Source: LMUY01 sp964245075 | Lineage (GTDB): Bacteria > Pseudomonadota > Alphaproteobacteria > Acetobacterales > Acetobacteraceae | DNA length: 64,000 nt | Direction of reading: 5' to 3' | Assembly: GCA_964245075.1 (NCBI GenBank) | Contig: CAXTLC010000002.1 | Location: 39,059 to 103,058, forward strand | Shown: piece by piece, positions 44,043 through 52,623 of the stretch | Layout: each line of letters opens with the position of its first letter | Numbering within the stretch: the first letter of the stretch is position 1 | Made by a program: the position numbers and the translations under genes | Notes under the pieces: model-generated | Database searches by the model: none | Seen by the model: only the letters and a program-made list of their open reading frames with translations | Told to the model about the DNA's origin: nothing

Positions 44043-44873
44043 ATGCGGCGGGCGTTGCTGCTGGCAAGCTTGGCCACCTTGCCAGCGGCGGCGCCGGATG
44101 ATGGCTGGCAAGCCTATACCGCCGGCCGCTACACGGAGGCGGTCACGCGCTGGACGCAGGAAGCGGTCACGGGCGATGCCCAGGCGCAACTCGGCCTGGC
44201 GTTGGCCTACGATCTCGGACAAGGCGTCACGCCGGATGCGGCGAGCGCCTGTCTCTGGTATCGCCGCGCTGGCGAGGCCGGCGTGGCCGCCGCGGCGTTC
44301 AACTATGCCGTGATGCTGGACCAAGGCCGATGTGGCGCCCGTGACCCCCAAGCAGCGGCCATATGGTATGGACGTGCAGCCGCAGCAGGCCATGCTCGCG
44401 CGGAGTACGATCTCGCGCAACTCTATGAGGCTGGGGACGGGGTCCCACGCAACCTGGACCAGGCTGCCGCCTGGTATCGCCTGGCGAGCTCAAATGGCCT
44501 GTCCGCCGCGTCGGCCAAGGCTTCCGCGTTGAGCAACCGCCCACGGGTTGCCAGCGACACGGGGTTGCTGCCGGTGCAGGCGCTCACCCCGGTGGATGAG
44601 TCCCTGCCGGACCGCGGCCAGCCGACCACCTTTGTCTGGTCCGCGCCGCCGCAGTCAGCGCCCGTCCGTTTCTTCCTGGAGGTGGACGCCTTGGCCGCCG
44701 ATGGAGCGCAGGAAGTCGCCGCACGCTATGCCGACCAATCTGCCGTGACCGTGGCGTTGCAGCCCGGCGCGTCGTACTATGCGTGGCGCGTGCTCACGGT
44801 CAGCACGGAGGACCGGCATTACGTTGCCAGCCCGTGGTGGCGGTTTCAGGTGGCGGGCAGGCCTGCACGTTGA
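44043..44873 (+). CDS. Sel1-repeat (TPR-like) periplasmic protein
   Basis: 276 aa. A short signal-like start (MRRALLLASLATLPAAAPD) is followed by Sel1 repeats: AQAQLGLALAYDLGQGVTPD, AAAAFNYAVMLDQGRCGARD and ARAEYDLAQLYEAGDGVPRN, each with the A.Y..G.G...D pattern. The C-terminal 90 residues form a beta-rich segment containing ASYYAWRVLTVSTEDRHY, perhaps a carbohydrate- or wall-binding part. Sel1 proteins act as scaffolds in exopolysaccharide and secretion systems. Confidence 0.85.
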   Translation: MRRALLLASLATLPAAAPDDGWQAYTAGRYTEAVTRWTQEAVTGDAQAQLGLALAYDLGQGVTPDAASACLWYRRAGEAGVAAAAFNYAVMLDQGRCGARDPQAAAIWYGRAAAAGHARAEYDLAQLYEAGDGVPRNLDQAAAWYRLASSNGLSAASAKASALSNRPRVASDTGLLPVQALTPVDESLPDRGQPTTFVWSAPPQSAPVRFFLEVDALAADGAQEVAARYADQSAVTVALQPGASYYAWRVLTVSTEDRHYVASPWWRFQVAGRPAR

Positions 44874-45676
44874 AGCGTTTGGCTTTGCTGGCGGCCCCGT
44901 TGCTGCTCGTCACTTTGTCCGCGCGGGCGACTGCCGTGCCGCTGGAGGATGCCGCGCTCTGCCGCGCAGCCACGCCAGGGCCCGAGCGCGGGCTGCAACT
45001 GCCGCCGCATCTGCTTGACGCGATCGGTTTGGTGGAAAGCGGCCGTCCCAATCCGCGCACGGGTGTCGCGGCTGCCTGGCCTTGGACAATCAACGTGGCC
45101 GGGGTTGGGCATCTCTACGAGACCAAGGCCGCGGCTATTGCTGCGGTGACAGCGGCGCAGCTCGCCGGCATTCAATCAATCGATGTCGGCTGCATGCAAA
45201 TAAACCTGTTTTATCACTCGCATGCTTTCGCAAACCTCGACGAGGCATTCGACCCGGCCGCAAATACGCGCTATGCTGCGAGCTTCCTCCAGCTGCTGCG
45301 GCGGCAAACTGGGGATTGGAGCGCGGCTATCCAGGCTTATCACTCTGCCACGCCTGAGCGTGGTGCATTCTACGGTGCGAAGGTCGCTTCGGTCTGGCCG
45401 CTTGCCCAAGCCTACGGGCTTTCGCCTCACGCCGGCGCTCCGGCCACCTCGGTCGCGTCCCAGACGGTGCCGGCCGTGCCGGTCGTTGACCCCTACCACG
45501 TGCTGACTCCGGAGTTCCGGGCCAGGCTGGTTCAGGAAGCCGTGTTCCGCCGGGCGCGCGACGCTTCGTTGGGTGTGGCCGCGGCGTCTTCCGGACAGGT
45601 GCTCGCGCAACAGCCCCATTCTCCGGCGCCCCGCAGAAGACGTGGCGGCAGCGTCCAGGCGCGGCTCGGTGGGTGA
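44870..45676 (+). CDS. Lytic transglycosylase, SLT domain
   Basis: 268 aa from a TTG at 44870 that overlaps the Sel1 stop (TTGA), giving a signal peptide KRLALLAAPLLLVTLSARATA. The SLT domain has the catalytic Glu in DAIGLVESGRPNP and the downstream IDVGCMQINLFYHSHAF and WSAAIQAYHSATPERG motifs. The enzyme would cut peptidoglycan in the periplasm, perhaps to open a path for the export machinery encoded around it. An in-frame start at 44783 would lie inside the Sel1 gene. Confidence 0.88.
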   Translation: MKRLALLAAPLLLVTLSARATAVPLEDAALCRAATPGPERGLQLPPHLLDAIGLVESGRPNPRTGVAAAWPWTINVAGVGHLYETKAAAIAAVTAAQLAGIQSIDVGCMQINLFYHSHAFANLDEAFDPAANTRYAASFLQLLRRQTGDWSAAIQAYHSATPERGAFYGAKVASVWPLAQAYGLSPHAGAPATSVASQTVPAVPVVDPYHVLTPEFRARLVQEAVFRRARDASLGVAAASSGQVLAQQPHSPAPRRRRGGSVQARLGG

Positions 45677-45677
45677 C

Positions 45678-47201
45678 ATGGCTGCCTCGGGCGCGGGCGA
45701 AGCCGCCACCGTCCTCCATGTTGAGGATGACGCTCACACCCTGAAGCACCGCTCCGTCCGTGGCGCTGCCGTCACGTTCGTAGCGCAGGGCCTGCGGTTC
45801 ATATTCCAGTTCGGCTCCCAGGTGGCGCTGGCCCGTCTGTTGCTGCCGGCCGACTTTGGCCTGGTCGCGATGATCGGACCTGTGTTGAGCTTTGTGCAAA
45901 TCTTCAATGAGCTCGGCCTGTCTCAGGCCACCATCCAGCGGGCGGAGATCAGTCAAGGCGAGCTTTCGGCCTTGTTCTGGATCAATGCTGCCATCAGCTT
46001 CGTCCTGGCTCTCTTGATGGCGGCCTTGGCGCCTTTGGTCGCCGTTTTCTACGGGCAGCCGCGGCTGACGGCCATCTGCATCTCGCTGGCGGTGATCCTG
46101 GTGATCAGCGGCTTGTCCACCCAGCAGATCGCGTTGATGAACCGGCGCATGCGCTTCACGCAACTCGCGACGATTGACGTCGCGTGTTCCGCCGTGGCCG
46201 TCGTTGCGGGGCTGGGCGCCGCCTGGGCCGGGGTGGGCTACTGGTCGCTCGTGGTGATGCAGGGGGTAAACTCGCTGACCATCCTGGTTCTGGCCTGGAT
46301 TTTGTCAGGCTGGCGGCCTTCCCGGCCCCGGCGGCAGGCCGGCGTCGGCGCCATGCTCCGGTTCGGCGGGCACCTCACCGGGTATAACCTGATCAACTTC
46401 GCAGGCACCAACCTCGACAGCGTCTTGATTGGCAAGGTGGGGGGAAGCGTTGCCCTGGGCCTGTATGACAGGGCATTCAAGCTAGTTGGGGCGCCAATTT
46501 GGCAAATCAGCCTGCCGGTGGCGCGGGTGGCGACATCCTTGCTCTCGCGGCTGACCCTGTCGCCCGACCATTACCGCTCCGCTTTCCTGCAGATGCTGCA
46601 AGTGTTGTTGCTCGCCACCGTGCCCGCCGTCGTGTTCGTCACGATCGCCGCTCCGACGCTGGTTCCGTTCCTGCTCGGGCCCGCATGGGTGGCAGCGGTG
46701 CCGATCGTCTCGGCGCTGGCTATCGCGACTGCGTTCGCCCCGCTGAGCATCAGCTCCTATTGGCTGTTTGTCAGCCAGGGGAGAGCGGGGGAGCAGCTTG
46801 GCTACATTTGCATCAAGACGGTTCTCGCCTTGGCGGCCCTGTTGGCGGGCCTGCCTTGGGGCGCACTTGGCGTGGCGCGGTCGTATGCCGTGTTCGGCCT
46901 TGTGATGCACGGCTCTCTGCTATGGGGCGCTACGCTCCGGGGGCCAGTCACCCGCGGGAACATCGTGCGGGCGTGCTACCCGGTCATACTGGCCGCCGCG
47001 TGCGGGGTCGTGGCATTGCTGGTGTTCGAGCAACAAGTCCAGCTCACCGTGCTTCCGGCTTCGGTCCACCTGCTGGTCGAAGCAGTGTTGTCCTACGTTG
47101 CGTGCGGAGTGGCGCTGCTGTGCTGGCCGGAAGGGATGCGCATTGTCCGTAATTTCTGGCGGTTGCGCTCCATGTTCGGCCGGACGCCCGTCCTCCCGTA
47201 A
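45678..47201 (+). CDS. Polysaccharide flippase (Wzx-like, oligosaccharide transporter)
   Basis: 507 aa with about 12 to 14 membrane segments. The start region FVAQGLRFIFQFGSQVALARLLLPADFGLVAM (quoted in part as ARLLLPADFGLVAM) is typical of the COG2244 lipid-linked oligosaccharide flippases, as are FNELGLSQATIQR and LDSVLIGKVGGSVALGLYDRA. It would move undecaprenyl-linked repeat units across the inner membrane. The ATG follows the transglycosylase stop by one base. Confidence 0.9.
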   Translation: MAASGAGEAATVLHVEDDAHTLKHRSVRGAAVTFVAQGLRFIFQFGSQVALARLLLPADFGLVAMIGPVLSFVQIFNELGLSQATIQRAEISQGELSALFWINAAISFVLALLMAALAPLVAVFYGQPRLTAICISLAVILVISGLSTQQIALMNRRMRFTQLATIDVACSAVAVVAGLGAAWAGVGYWSLVVMQGVNSLTILVLAWILSGWRPSRPRRQAGVGAMLRFGGHLTGYNLINFAGTNLDSVLIGKVGGSVALGLYDRAFKLVGAPIWQISLPVARVATSLLSRLTLSPDHYRSAFLQMLQVLLLATVPAVVFVTIAAPTLVPFLLGPAWVAAVPIVSALAIATAFAPLSISSYWLFVSQGRAGEQLGYICIKTVLALAALLAGLPWGALGVARSYAVFGLVMHGSLLWGATLRGPVTRGNIVRACYPVILAAACGVVALLVFEQQVQLTVLPASVHLLVEAVLSYVACGVALLCWPEGMRIVRNFWRLRSMFGRTPVLP

Positions 47202-47320
47202 CCAGAAGGGCAGCGGCGTGCCGAAGCGGATTCAGGTCAGGCACAGGCGCCTGACCTGTAGAGATGTTTGGTGTGAAGATGCCAGCAGGTGGCTAGCGCG
47301 TAATGAAGCGGTGGCCGCGG

Positions 47321-47530
47321 CCTAGGGCGTCAGCCGTGCTGATAGACGCACGGCTGACGCCCTAGGCATTTGTTTCCATGAGCATCTTTATCCGACGGGT
47401 GATCCCGCTCGGTCGGATGATGCTCTGGGTTTTCTTCCGATCGACTTCGATCGGGAGAAAACCCTAGCTCGATGTTGTCACGAGCGTCTCTACCCAACGG
47501 CTGACCGCATAGGGCCGAATGATGCTCTAG
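47321..47530. repeat. Palindromic repeat family B, locus 1
   Basis: Most of the 325 bp between two converging genes is palindromic. A perfect 19-bp stem, CCTAGGGCGTCAGCCGTGC with its complement, has an 8-nt loop (47321-47366). A 46-nt unit GAGCATC...GATGCTC follows (47380-47425). Next is a 16-bp hairpin with loop GACTTC (47427-47464), then a second 46-nt unit GAGCGTC...GATGCTC (47482-47527). The final CTAG supplies the stop of the export gene on the minus strand. Nothing else is seen in the interval 47202-47320. Confidence 0.88.
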
Positions 47531-48090
47531 AACCGCCGTTCGAACACGTTGATGACGTCACCGGGGGCAACGAAGGACAGCGGGGTAAGCTTGCCTTGCT
47601 CCGCGGAGTTGCCCGTGGTGCGGACGACGGAGGCGTAATCCTGTATGCCCCGGTAAGTGAAGCCGCCCGCGACAGCCACTGTGGTCAGCATCGTCATGCC
47701 GGGCTGGAACGGGTACTCGCCGGGTTTGGCAACCTCGCCCAGAACGAACACGGGGCGGTAGGCTACCACCTCCACCGCCACGCTTGGGTCTTGCAGCAGC
47801 TTGCGGCGGCGCAGCTCGGTGCTGATGCTGCTGCCCAATCCTTCCGGGGTGGAGCCTTCCGCTTTCACGTCGCCCAGGAGCGGCAAGGCTATGTTGCCCC
47901 GGTCATCGACCCGGAAGTCGCCCGTAAGCTGGTCCTCGCCGAAAGTGATGATTCGGACTTGGTCCCCACCTCCGAGCCGGTAACCCTGGCTGTGGTACTC
48001 CGAGATCGGCTTGAGGTCTCTGCCGGGCGCACAGGCCCCGAGCATGGATACCATACCAAGGCAGGCAACGGCGGCAAGTGCTTGTTTCAT
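47527..48090 (-). CDS. Polysaccharide export lipoprotein (Wza/GumB-like)
   Basis: 187 aa. The lipobox in MVSMLGACAPG marks an outer-membrane lipoprotein. The Poly_export domain has YRLGGGDQVRIITFGEDQLTGDF (in part YRLGGGDQVRI) and VDDRGNIALPLLGDV. An SLBB-like segment follows with VFVLGEVAKPGEYPFQPGMT. The protein is short compared with E. coli Wza (about 380 aa), as in the GumB group, so a separate outer-membrane channel may be needed. Its TAG stop lies in repeat B. Confidence 0.92.
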   Translation of the reverse strand: MKQALAAVACLGMVSMLGACAPGRDLKPISEYHSQGYRLGGGDQVRIITFGEDQLTGDFRVDDRGNIALPLLGDVKAEGSTPEGLGSSISTELRRRKLLQDPSVAVEVVAYRPVFVLGEVAKPGEYPFQPGMTMLTTVAVAGGFTYRGIQDYASVVRTTGNSAEQGKLTPLSFVAPGDVINVFERRF

Positions 48091-48103
48091 GGCCTAAATC
48101 CTA

Positions 48104-48877
48104 TCACGCAGCTTGAGTCTGGCCGTTCATCTCGGCGTCCAGGTCGGCGCGCTCCAAGGGAGCGGCACGCGATGTGCGGGGTTGGGAAACGACGCTCCAA
48201 GAAAGATTTTTCGCCTGCTTCTCCAACCCGGCCCGATCGAGGATAGTGATGCGGCCGCGGTTGACGCGCACCAGCCCGGCATCCTGAAGTCCGGACGCCA
48301 CCACGGTGATGCCCGAGCGGCGCACGCCGAGCATGATCGAGAGCGCCTCGTGAGTGATCGCCAGGTCGTCGCCTTCCATGCGGTCATGCACCATGAGCAG
48401 CCAGCGGATGCAGCGTTGTGCAAGCGTGTTGCGGGCGTTGCAAGCCGCTGTCTGCATGCTCTGGCGCAGCAGCGCGTCGATCGCGGCCATGCACAGCCGA
48501 TGCAGCGTCGGGCATTGCTTTATCAGATCATCCAGTTCGCCAAGCCGGATGCGGAGTGCCGGTCCGGGATTCTGGGTGATGCAGGAAACGAAGGCCGGCT
48601 CCTCGCGGCAGAGCAGCGCTTGGCAGCCAACCAAGCCCTCGCGGCCGATCATCGCGACCTGGACCGACTGCCCGGACCGCGACGCATCGATCACCGAGAC
48701 GATGCCTTCCTCGACGAAGAAGACGTGTTCCACTGCCTCGTCATGCTCGACGAGAACCTGGGCCGGAACCAAGCGCACCGGCGTCAGGTGGGGACGGACC
48801 AGCCGAAACTCCTCTTCAGGCAGCCCTGCCAGGATATGGTTGCGGACGGGCTCATGCCGGATCAGGTTCGTTGCCAT
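48104..48877 (-). CDS. Crp/Fnr family transcriptional regulator
   Basis: 257 aa. The N-terminal cyclic-nucleotide-like sensor domain includes LVEHDEAVEHVFFVEEGIVSV and VQVAMIGREGLVG. The C-terminal helix-turn-helix has AITHEALSIMLGVRRSGITV and AGLVRVNRGRITILDR. Fnr-type cysteine clusters are absent. It precedes the export gene by 13 bp on the same strand, so it may regulate the polysaccharide locus. The CACGT-TT-ACGTG repeat at 50903 is one possible target, which is inference. Confidence 0.92.
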   Translation of the reverse strand: MATNLIRHEPVRNHILAGLPEEEFRLVRPHLTPVRLVPAQVLVEHDEAVEHVFFVEEGIVSVIDASRSGQSVQVAMIGREGLVGCQALLCREEPAFVSCITQNPGPALRIRLGELDDLIKQCPTLHRLCMAAIDALLRQSMQTAACNARNTLAQRCIRWLLMVHDRMEGDDLAITHEALSIMLGVRRSGITVVASGLQDAGLVRVNRGRITILDRAGLEKQAKNLSWSVVSQPRTSRAAPLERADLDAEMNGQTQAA

Positions 48878-48926
48878 TCTACTCTCCTCTATTGGTCAGA
48901 TCGACAAGCAAGTAACGAAACGTAAG

Positions 48927-50762
48927 TCAGAGACCGAACTCGCCCCGGCGCGCGATGGCCTGCTCCGCGGCCGATTGCTCTGCCGTGTCCGACGCCGACT
49001 GCAAACGCGATTCCACGTCTCCGACCGGCACTTCACTGATCGTATAAACCGATACGGTGCTGGCCAGCGGACGGGCAAGGGAGGCGATGTCGTCCACCTT
49101 GGGATAGTAGAGGCGGCGTTCGCCGGGTTGCGGCCCAGGATCAGCGGGAACCTTGTCCAGCGGCGTCCAGTCCACGAGCAGCACGTCACCCGTGACACCA
49201 AGCGCCTCCATGCATGGCACTCCCAGCGCCGGCCATGTCACCCCGGTGCGCTCGCCAGGGATCATCGGGATGTGGGGGCGCAGGTGCACCACCCGCTGCG
49301 CGCCACGGGTGAACACCTCGCCGATCTCGCCGCAGGCGGCGGGCGCCGCCATCCGTTGCCCGGTGAAGCCCTGCTCAAGCAGCAGCAGGTCAATAAGCCG
49401 GTCGGAGTTCCAGTACGTGGACACCACCACTGCGGGTGTTCCGCCGGCGCCTGCCGTGGCCAAGGTGCTTCCCAGGACCGCAACCCCGTCGTTCAGCTTG
49501 CGGTTCCACCATATGGAGATCGCCGGCGACCAGAGCCGGCCGATCAGCGGGCGCGGCGTGTCATGGTCGGTTGCGACGAAGTGCAGCGCCTTCAGCGGCG
49601 GCAGCACTGGCGGCAACAGGCATGACGCGAAGGCAAGCGCGAAGGCTGCGATCCCTCGGTTGCGCCAGCGTGCCCCGGCCCGCATGGTTGCCCTCGCCCC
49701 CTCGACCATCAGGATGGAGAAGATCGGAAACAACGGCAGCAGGTAGCGCACCTCGCTCAGCATGGTTCCATAAGCGAGCACAAACACCGCTGGAACGCCG
49801 ATAAGCAGGATGATTTCGCGCCATTGCCGCCTGGCGCAGGTGCTCAGCACGCCCAACGCGACGGCCAGCGCGCCAGGAGGGGCGAAGGCTTTCAGAATCG
49901 GCTGGCCCATATGCCGCAGGCCCGAGCCGCGCGCCCACAATGTCGTGGCGCGCCGGGTGAGCGGCACAACATCGAAAATGGAGAGCCCCCAGGCAGCGTA
50001 GAGCCCGATCGGCAGCAATGCCACGATCGGCGCGGCCACCAGGACGTGCATCGCCCGCTCCCGCCAAGTCTTGACGTCGAACCAGAGCAGGGCGGCGAAC
50101 GCCGGCGTCATGAGCACGGCGTCGGTGCGGGCCGAGATCGCGAGGGCGAACAGGACCGCCGCCACCGCCGTGGCCGGCAGTGTCAGGTTCAGCCAGAACA
50201 CGGCCAACGCCGCCGTCGACAACGCGGCGGAAAGCAAGTCGTCATTGAAGAACCAGGCGGTCTCGAAGACAGCGGGAAACAACAGCGCCGGCAGCAGCGA
50301 CCAAGGCAGCCCGACCCGGTAGCGCCGCCACAGCAGCATTGTGTTGGCTGCAATCAATCCGACCAGCGACAGGCCAAGCAGCAGGCGGAAGTTGATAAGC
50401 GCATCGAAATGGTCAATCGCTATCAACCCGGCGAGAACCAGCGCCACGCCGAAGCGGCTGACGACGAAGAAGGCGCCGTTCAGCGGATAAAGCAGGTCGG
50501 CGTGGGCCAGGTCTCCAACGGCAATCTCGTGTGCATTGATGGCGATCGTTGATTGGAAGCCCTCGTTGTATGACCCAAATCCAGTTGGCAGCGTAAACCA
50601 GGCCGTGGCAGCGAGGATTGCGACCGCGGCGGCCGCCGTCAGGGCCGGCCGCGCGCTTCGCGGGCGTGACATGTCCCCTTGCAGTGTTCGGCTCGTGACG
50701 GCCGGAAGTCTCATTGCGCGCGCCTCTTCGGTCTCTGGTGGGTAGGATAGTCGATAAGCCAT
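48927..50762 (-). CDS. Polytopic membrane protein, GT39/ArnT-like glycosyltransferase or polymerase candidate
   Basis: 611 aa with about ten membrane helices, then a soluble C-terminal part of about 200 residues. The periplasmic loop after the first helix has YNEGFQSTIAINAHEIAVGD, as in GT-C transferases that use lipid-linked sugars. ALAISARTDAVLMTPAFAAL and LSEVRYLLPLFPIFSILM are also typical. No Wzy polymerase is otherwise seen in the locus. The start at 50762 is chosen by frame; the ATG at 50714 is an alternative. Confidence 0.7.
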   Translation of the reverse strand: MAYRLSYPPETEEARAMRLPAVTSRTLQGDMSRPRSARPALTAAAAVAILAATAWFTLPTGFGSYNEGFQSTIAINAHEIAVGDLAHADLLYPLNGAFFVVSRFGVALVLAGLIAIDHFDALINFRLLLGLSLVGLIAANTMLLWRRYRVGLPWSLLPALLFPAVFETAWFFNDDLLSAALSTAALAVFWLNLTLPATAVAAVLFALAISARTDAVLMTPAFAALLWFDVKTWRERAMHVLVAAPIVALLPIGLYAAWGLSIFDVVPLTRRATTLWARGSGLRHMGQPILKAFAPPGALAVALGVLSTCARRQWREIILLIGVPAVFVLAYGTMLSEVRYLLPLFPIFSILMVEGARATMRAGARWRNRGIAAFALAFASCLLPPVLPPLKALHFVATDHDTPRPLIGRLWSPAISIWWNRKLNDGVAVLGSTLATAGAGGTPAVVVSTYWNSDRLIDLLLLEQGFTGQRMAAPAACGEIGEVFTRGAQRVVHLRPHIPMIPGERTGVTWPALGVPCMEALGVTGDVLLVDWTPLDKVPADPGPQPGERRLYYPKVDDIASLARPLASTVSVYTISEVPVGDVESRLQSASDTAEQSAAEQAIARRGEFGL

Positions 50763-51135
50763 GTCTTTCGCCGAGCATCGTCATGCCTCAACACATGCCG
50801 GTGCGGCTACGATCAAAATTGCGTCTCATGGTCCCGTAAATGCATAAAGCGAGATTTCTGTCTATTATAGAGCACTTTTCTGTTAATGCGCGGTCAATTA
50901 ACCACGTTTACGTGATCTCCACAGACGTCATTGGCGTTTGGGAAACACCTGTCGTTAGTGCAACCGAACGGACGATCAAGGATCCGGTTGGCGAGCCTGC
51001 GCTCAGCCAGGTGTCTGCATGGGCGGGACGGCGAAGTGTTGTTTGGCCGTCCTGCCATGGCAGGGCACAGAAGGTGGAGCAGGCGATGCAGCGAACTGGT
51101 TCCCAGACTAGCAAGCTCTGCCGGGATCGCGCGCA
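50763..51135. other. 373-bp divergent intergenic region
   Basis: Separates the minus-strand GT-C gene from the plus-strand polysaccharide operon. It has an AT-rich core (about 50820-50910). A palindrome CACGT-TT-ACGTG lies at 50903-50914 and may bind a regulator. No gene is supported; short frames have no ribosome site. Promoters for both directions are expected here but cannot be assigned with confidence. Confidence 0.5.
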
Positions 51136-52623
51136 ATGATGCTTTCAAGCCCAACTGATTTTGCCCGCAAGACCAGCGGTGCTCAGACGCTTGTTCAGCC
51201 GCAACTCCGTGCCGGGCGCGAGCAGCCGTCCGGTGGTGGTCCCGGCTGCACGGTTGCCCTGCTTGGGGCCGATGCTCTGGCACTGATCGTTTGTTTCGCC
51301 GCAGCCTATCTTTGTGCGCGGTGGGCGGAGGTGTCGAGCCCGCTGGCGGCGGCGGCGCTCGGAGATCTTGGTTCGTTGCGCTACCCGGGCGCAGGCGTGG
51401 CGCTGGCGCTGGGAGTGTTGGCCTACCTCGCCAGCAAGTCGCACTACAGCCAGCGCGTGCCATTCTGGACGGAACTGCGCGCCATCGTGTTCGTGACGGT
51501 TGCCGCACTGCTTTGCAGCGGCTGCATCGCCTTCATGATAGGCCAAGACGGCTCGCGCGTGCTGCCGTTCGCCACCTGGGCCTTGTTTCCCTTCACGGTC
51601 GTGGGCGCGCGCACGCTGGCCCGCCGGTCCCTGGCCGCTGCGGGCCTATGGCAGATCCGCACCGTGCTGGTGGCCGACCCGGACAGCGCGCGGCAGACAC
51701 TGGCCGCTCTCAGGACAGAGCGTGCCCTCGGTTATTCCGTTGTGGCTGTGATCTCTCCGGGCGCTTCCGGTCGCTCCGCGCCAACGCGTCGTTGGCGCGG
51801 TTTGATGACGCAGTACAACGCCGGCCTGCTTCTGCTGTCGTATGCCTCGGGCAACCCCCCGGCCCGTGACGCGGTGGAGTCCCTCGTCCGCGAACGGGTG
51901 CCGTTCGCCATGATGCCGCAGCTCGGCGGCTTGCCCGTGCTCGGCTTCGAGCAGACGCGGTTCTTCAGCCACGACACGGTCATGTTCACCTACCGCAACA
52001 ACCTGGCGCAGCCGATGCCGCGGCTGACCAAGTTCGTGTTCGACTGGCTGATGGCGCTGGCCGGCGTGATATGCCTGGCGCCGGTCCTGCTGGCGGTTGC
52101 CCTGCTCGTGAAGCTGGATGGAGGCCCGGCCTTGTTCGGGCACACCCGGATCGGCGCTGGCGGGCGGCCGTTCCGCTGCCTCAAGTTCCGCTCGATGGTG
52201 ACGGACAGCGACGCCGTGCTGCGCCGGTTGCTGGCCAGCGACCCGGATGCGGCAACCGAATGGGCACGCACCAACAAGCTGCGCAAGGACCCCCGGATCA
52301 CCCGGATCGGCCGCATCCTCCGCAGCACGAGCCTGGACGAGATCCCGCAGTTGTTCAACGTCCTGCGGCTGGAGATGAGCCTGGTAGGGCCGCGCCCCAT
52401 CGTGGCGTCCGAAGTGGCGCGCTACGGCGATGACATCACCTACTATTACGAGGCAAGGCCGGGCTTGACCGGTCTTTGGCAAGTAAGCGGGCGATCGGGA
52501 ACCTCCTACGACAGACGCGTGCAACTTGACACGTGGTATGTTAAGAACTGGACGCTGTGGCACGACATCGCGATCATCTCGAAAACGATCCCGGCCGTGT
52601 TGAAGCGCCGGGGAGCCTTCTGA
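51136..52623 (+). CDS. Polyprenyl-phosphate sugar-1-phosphate transferase (initiating enzyme)
   Basis: 495 aa. Four to five membrane helices and a CoA-binding-like central domain precede the C-terminal bacterial sugar transferase domain (about 300-495). That domain has the membrane hairpin FVFDWLMALAGVICLAPVLL, the catalytic FRCLKFRSMVTDSD, SLDEIPQLFNVLRLEMSLVGPRP (in part) and the final LTGLWQVSGRSGTSYDRRVQ. It places the first sugar phosphate on undecaprenyl phosphate, as GumD or WbaP do. Its stop overlaps the next gene's start (TGATG). Confidence 0.94.
   Translation: MMLSSPTDFARKTSGAQTLVQPQLRAGREQPSGGGPGCTVALLGADALALIVCFAAAYLCARWAEVSSPLAAAALGDLGSLRYPGAGVALALGVLAYLASKSHYSQRVPFWTELRAIVFVTVAALLCSGCIAFMIGQDGSRVLPFATWALFPFTVVGARTLARRSLAAAGLWQIRTVLVADPDSARQTLAALRTERALGYSVVAVISPGASGRSAPTRRWRGLMTQYNAGLLLLSYASGNPPARDAVESLVRERVPFAMMPQLGGLPVLGFEQTRFFSHDTVMFTYRNNLAQPMPRLTKFVFDWLMALAGVICLAPVLLAVALLVKLDGGPALFGHTRIGAGGRPFRCLKFRSMVTDSDAVLRRLLASDPDAATEWARTNKLRKDPRITRIGRILRSTSLDEIPQLFNVLRLEMSLVGPRPIVASEVARYGDDITYYYEARPGLTGLWQVSGRSGTSYDRRVQLDTWYVKNWTLWHDIAIISKTIPAVLKRRGAF

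Noticed and set aside
47321..47530. CRISPR array
   Set aside because: The two 46-nt units are separated by a hairpin, not by unique spacers of even length, and no cas gene is present.
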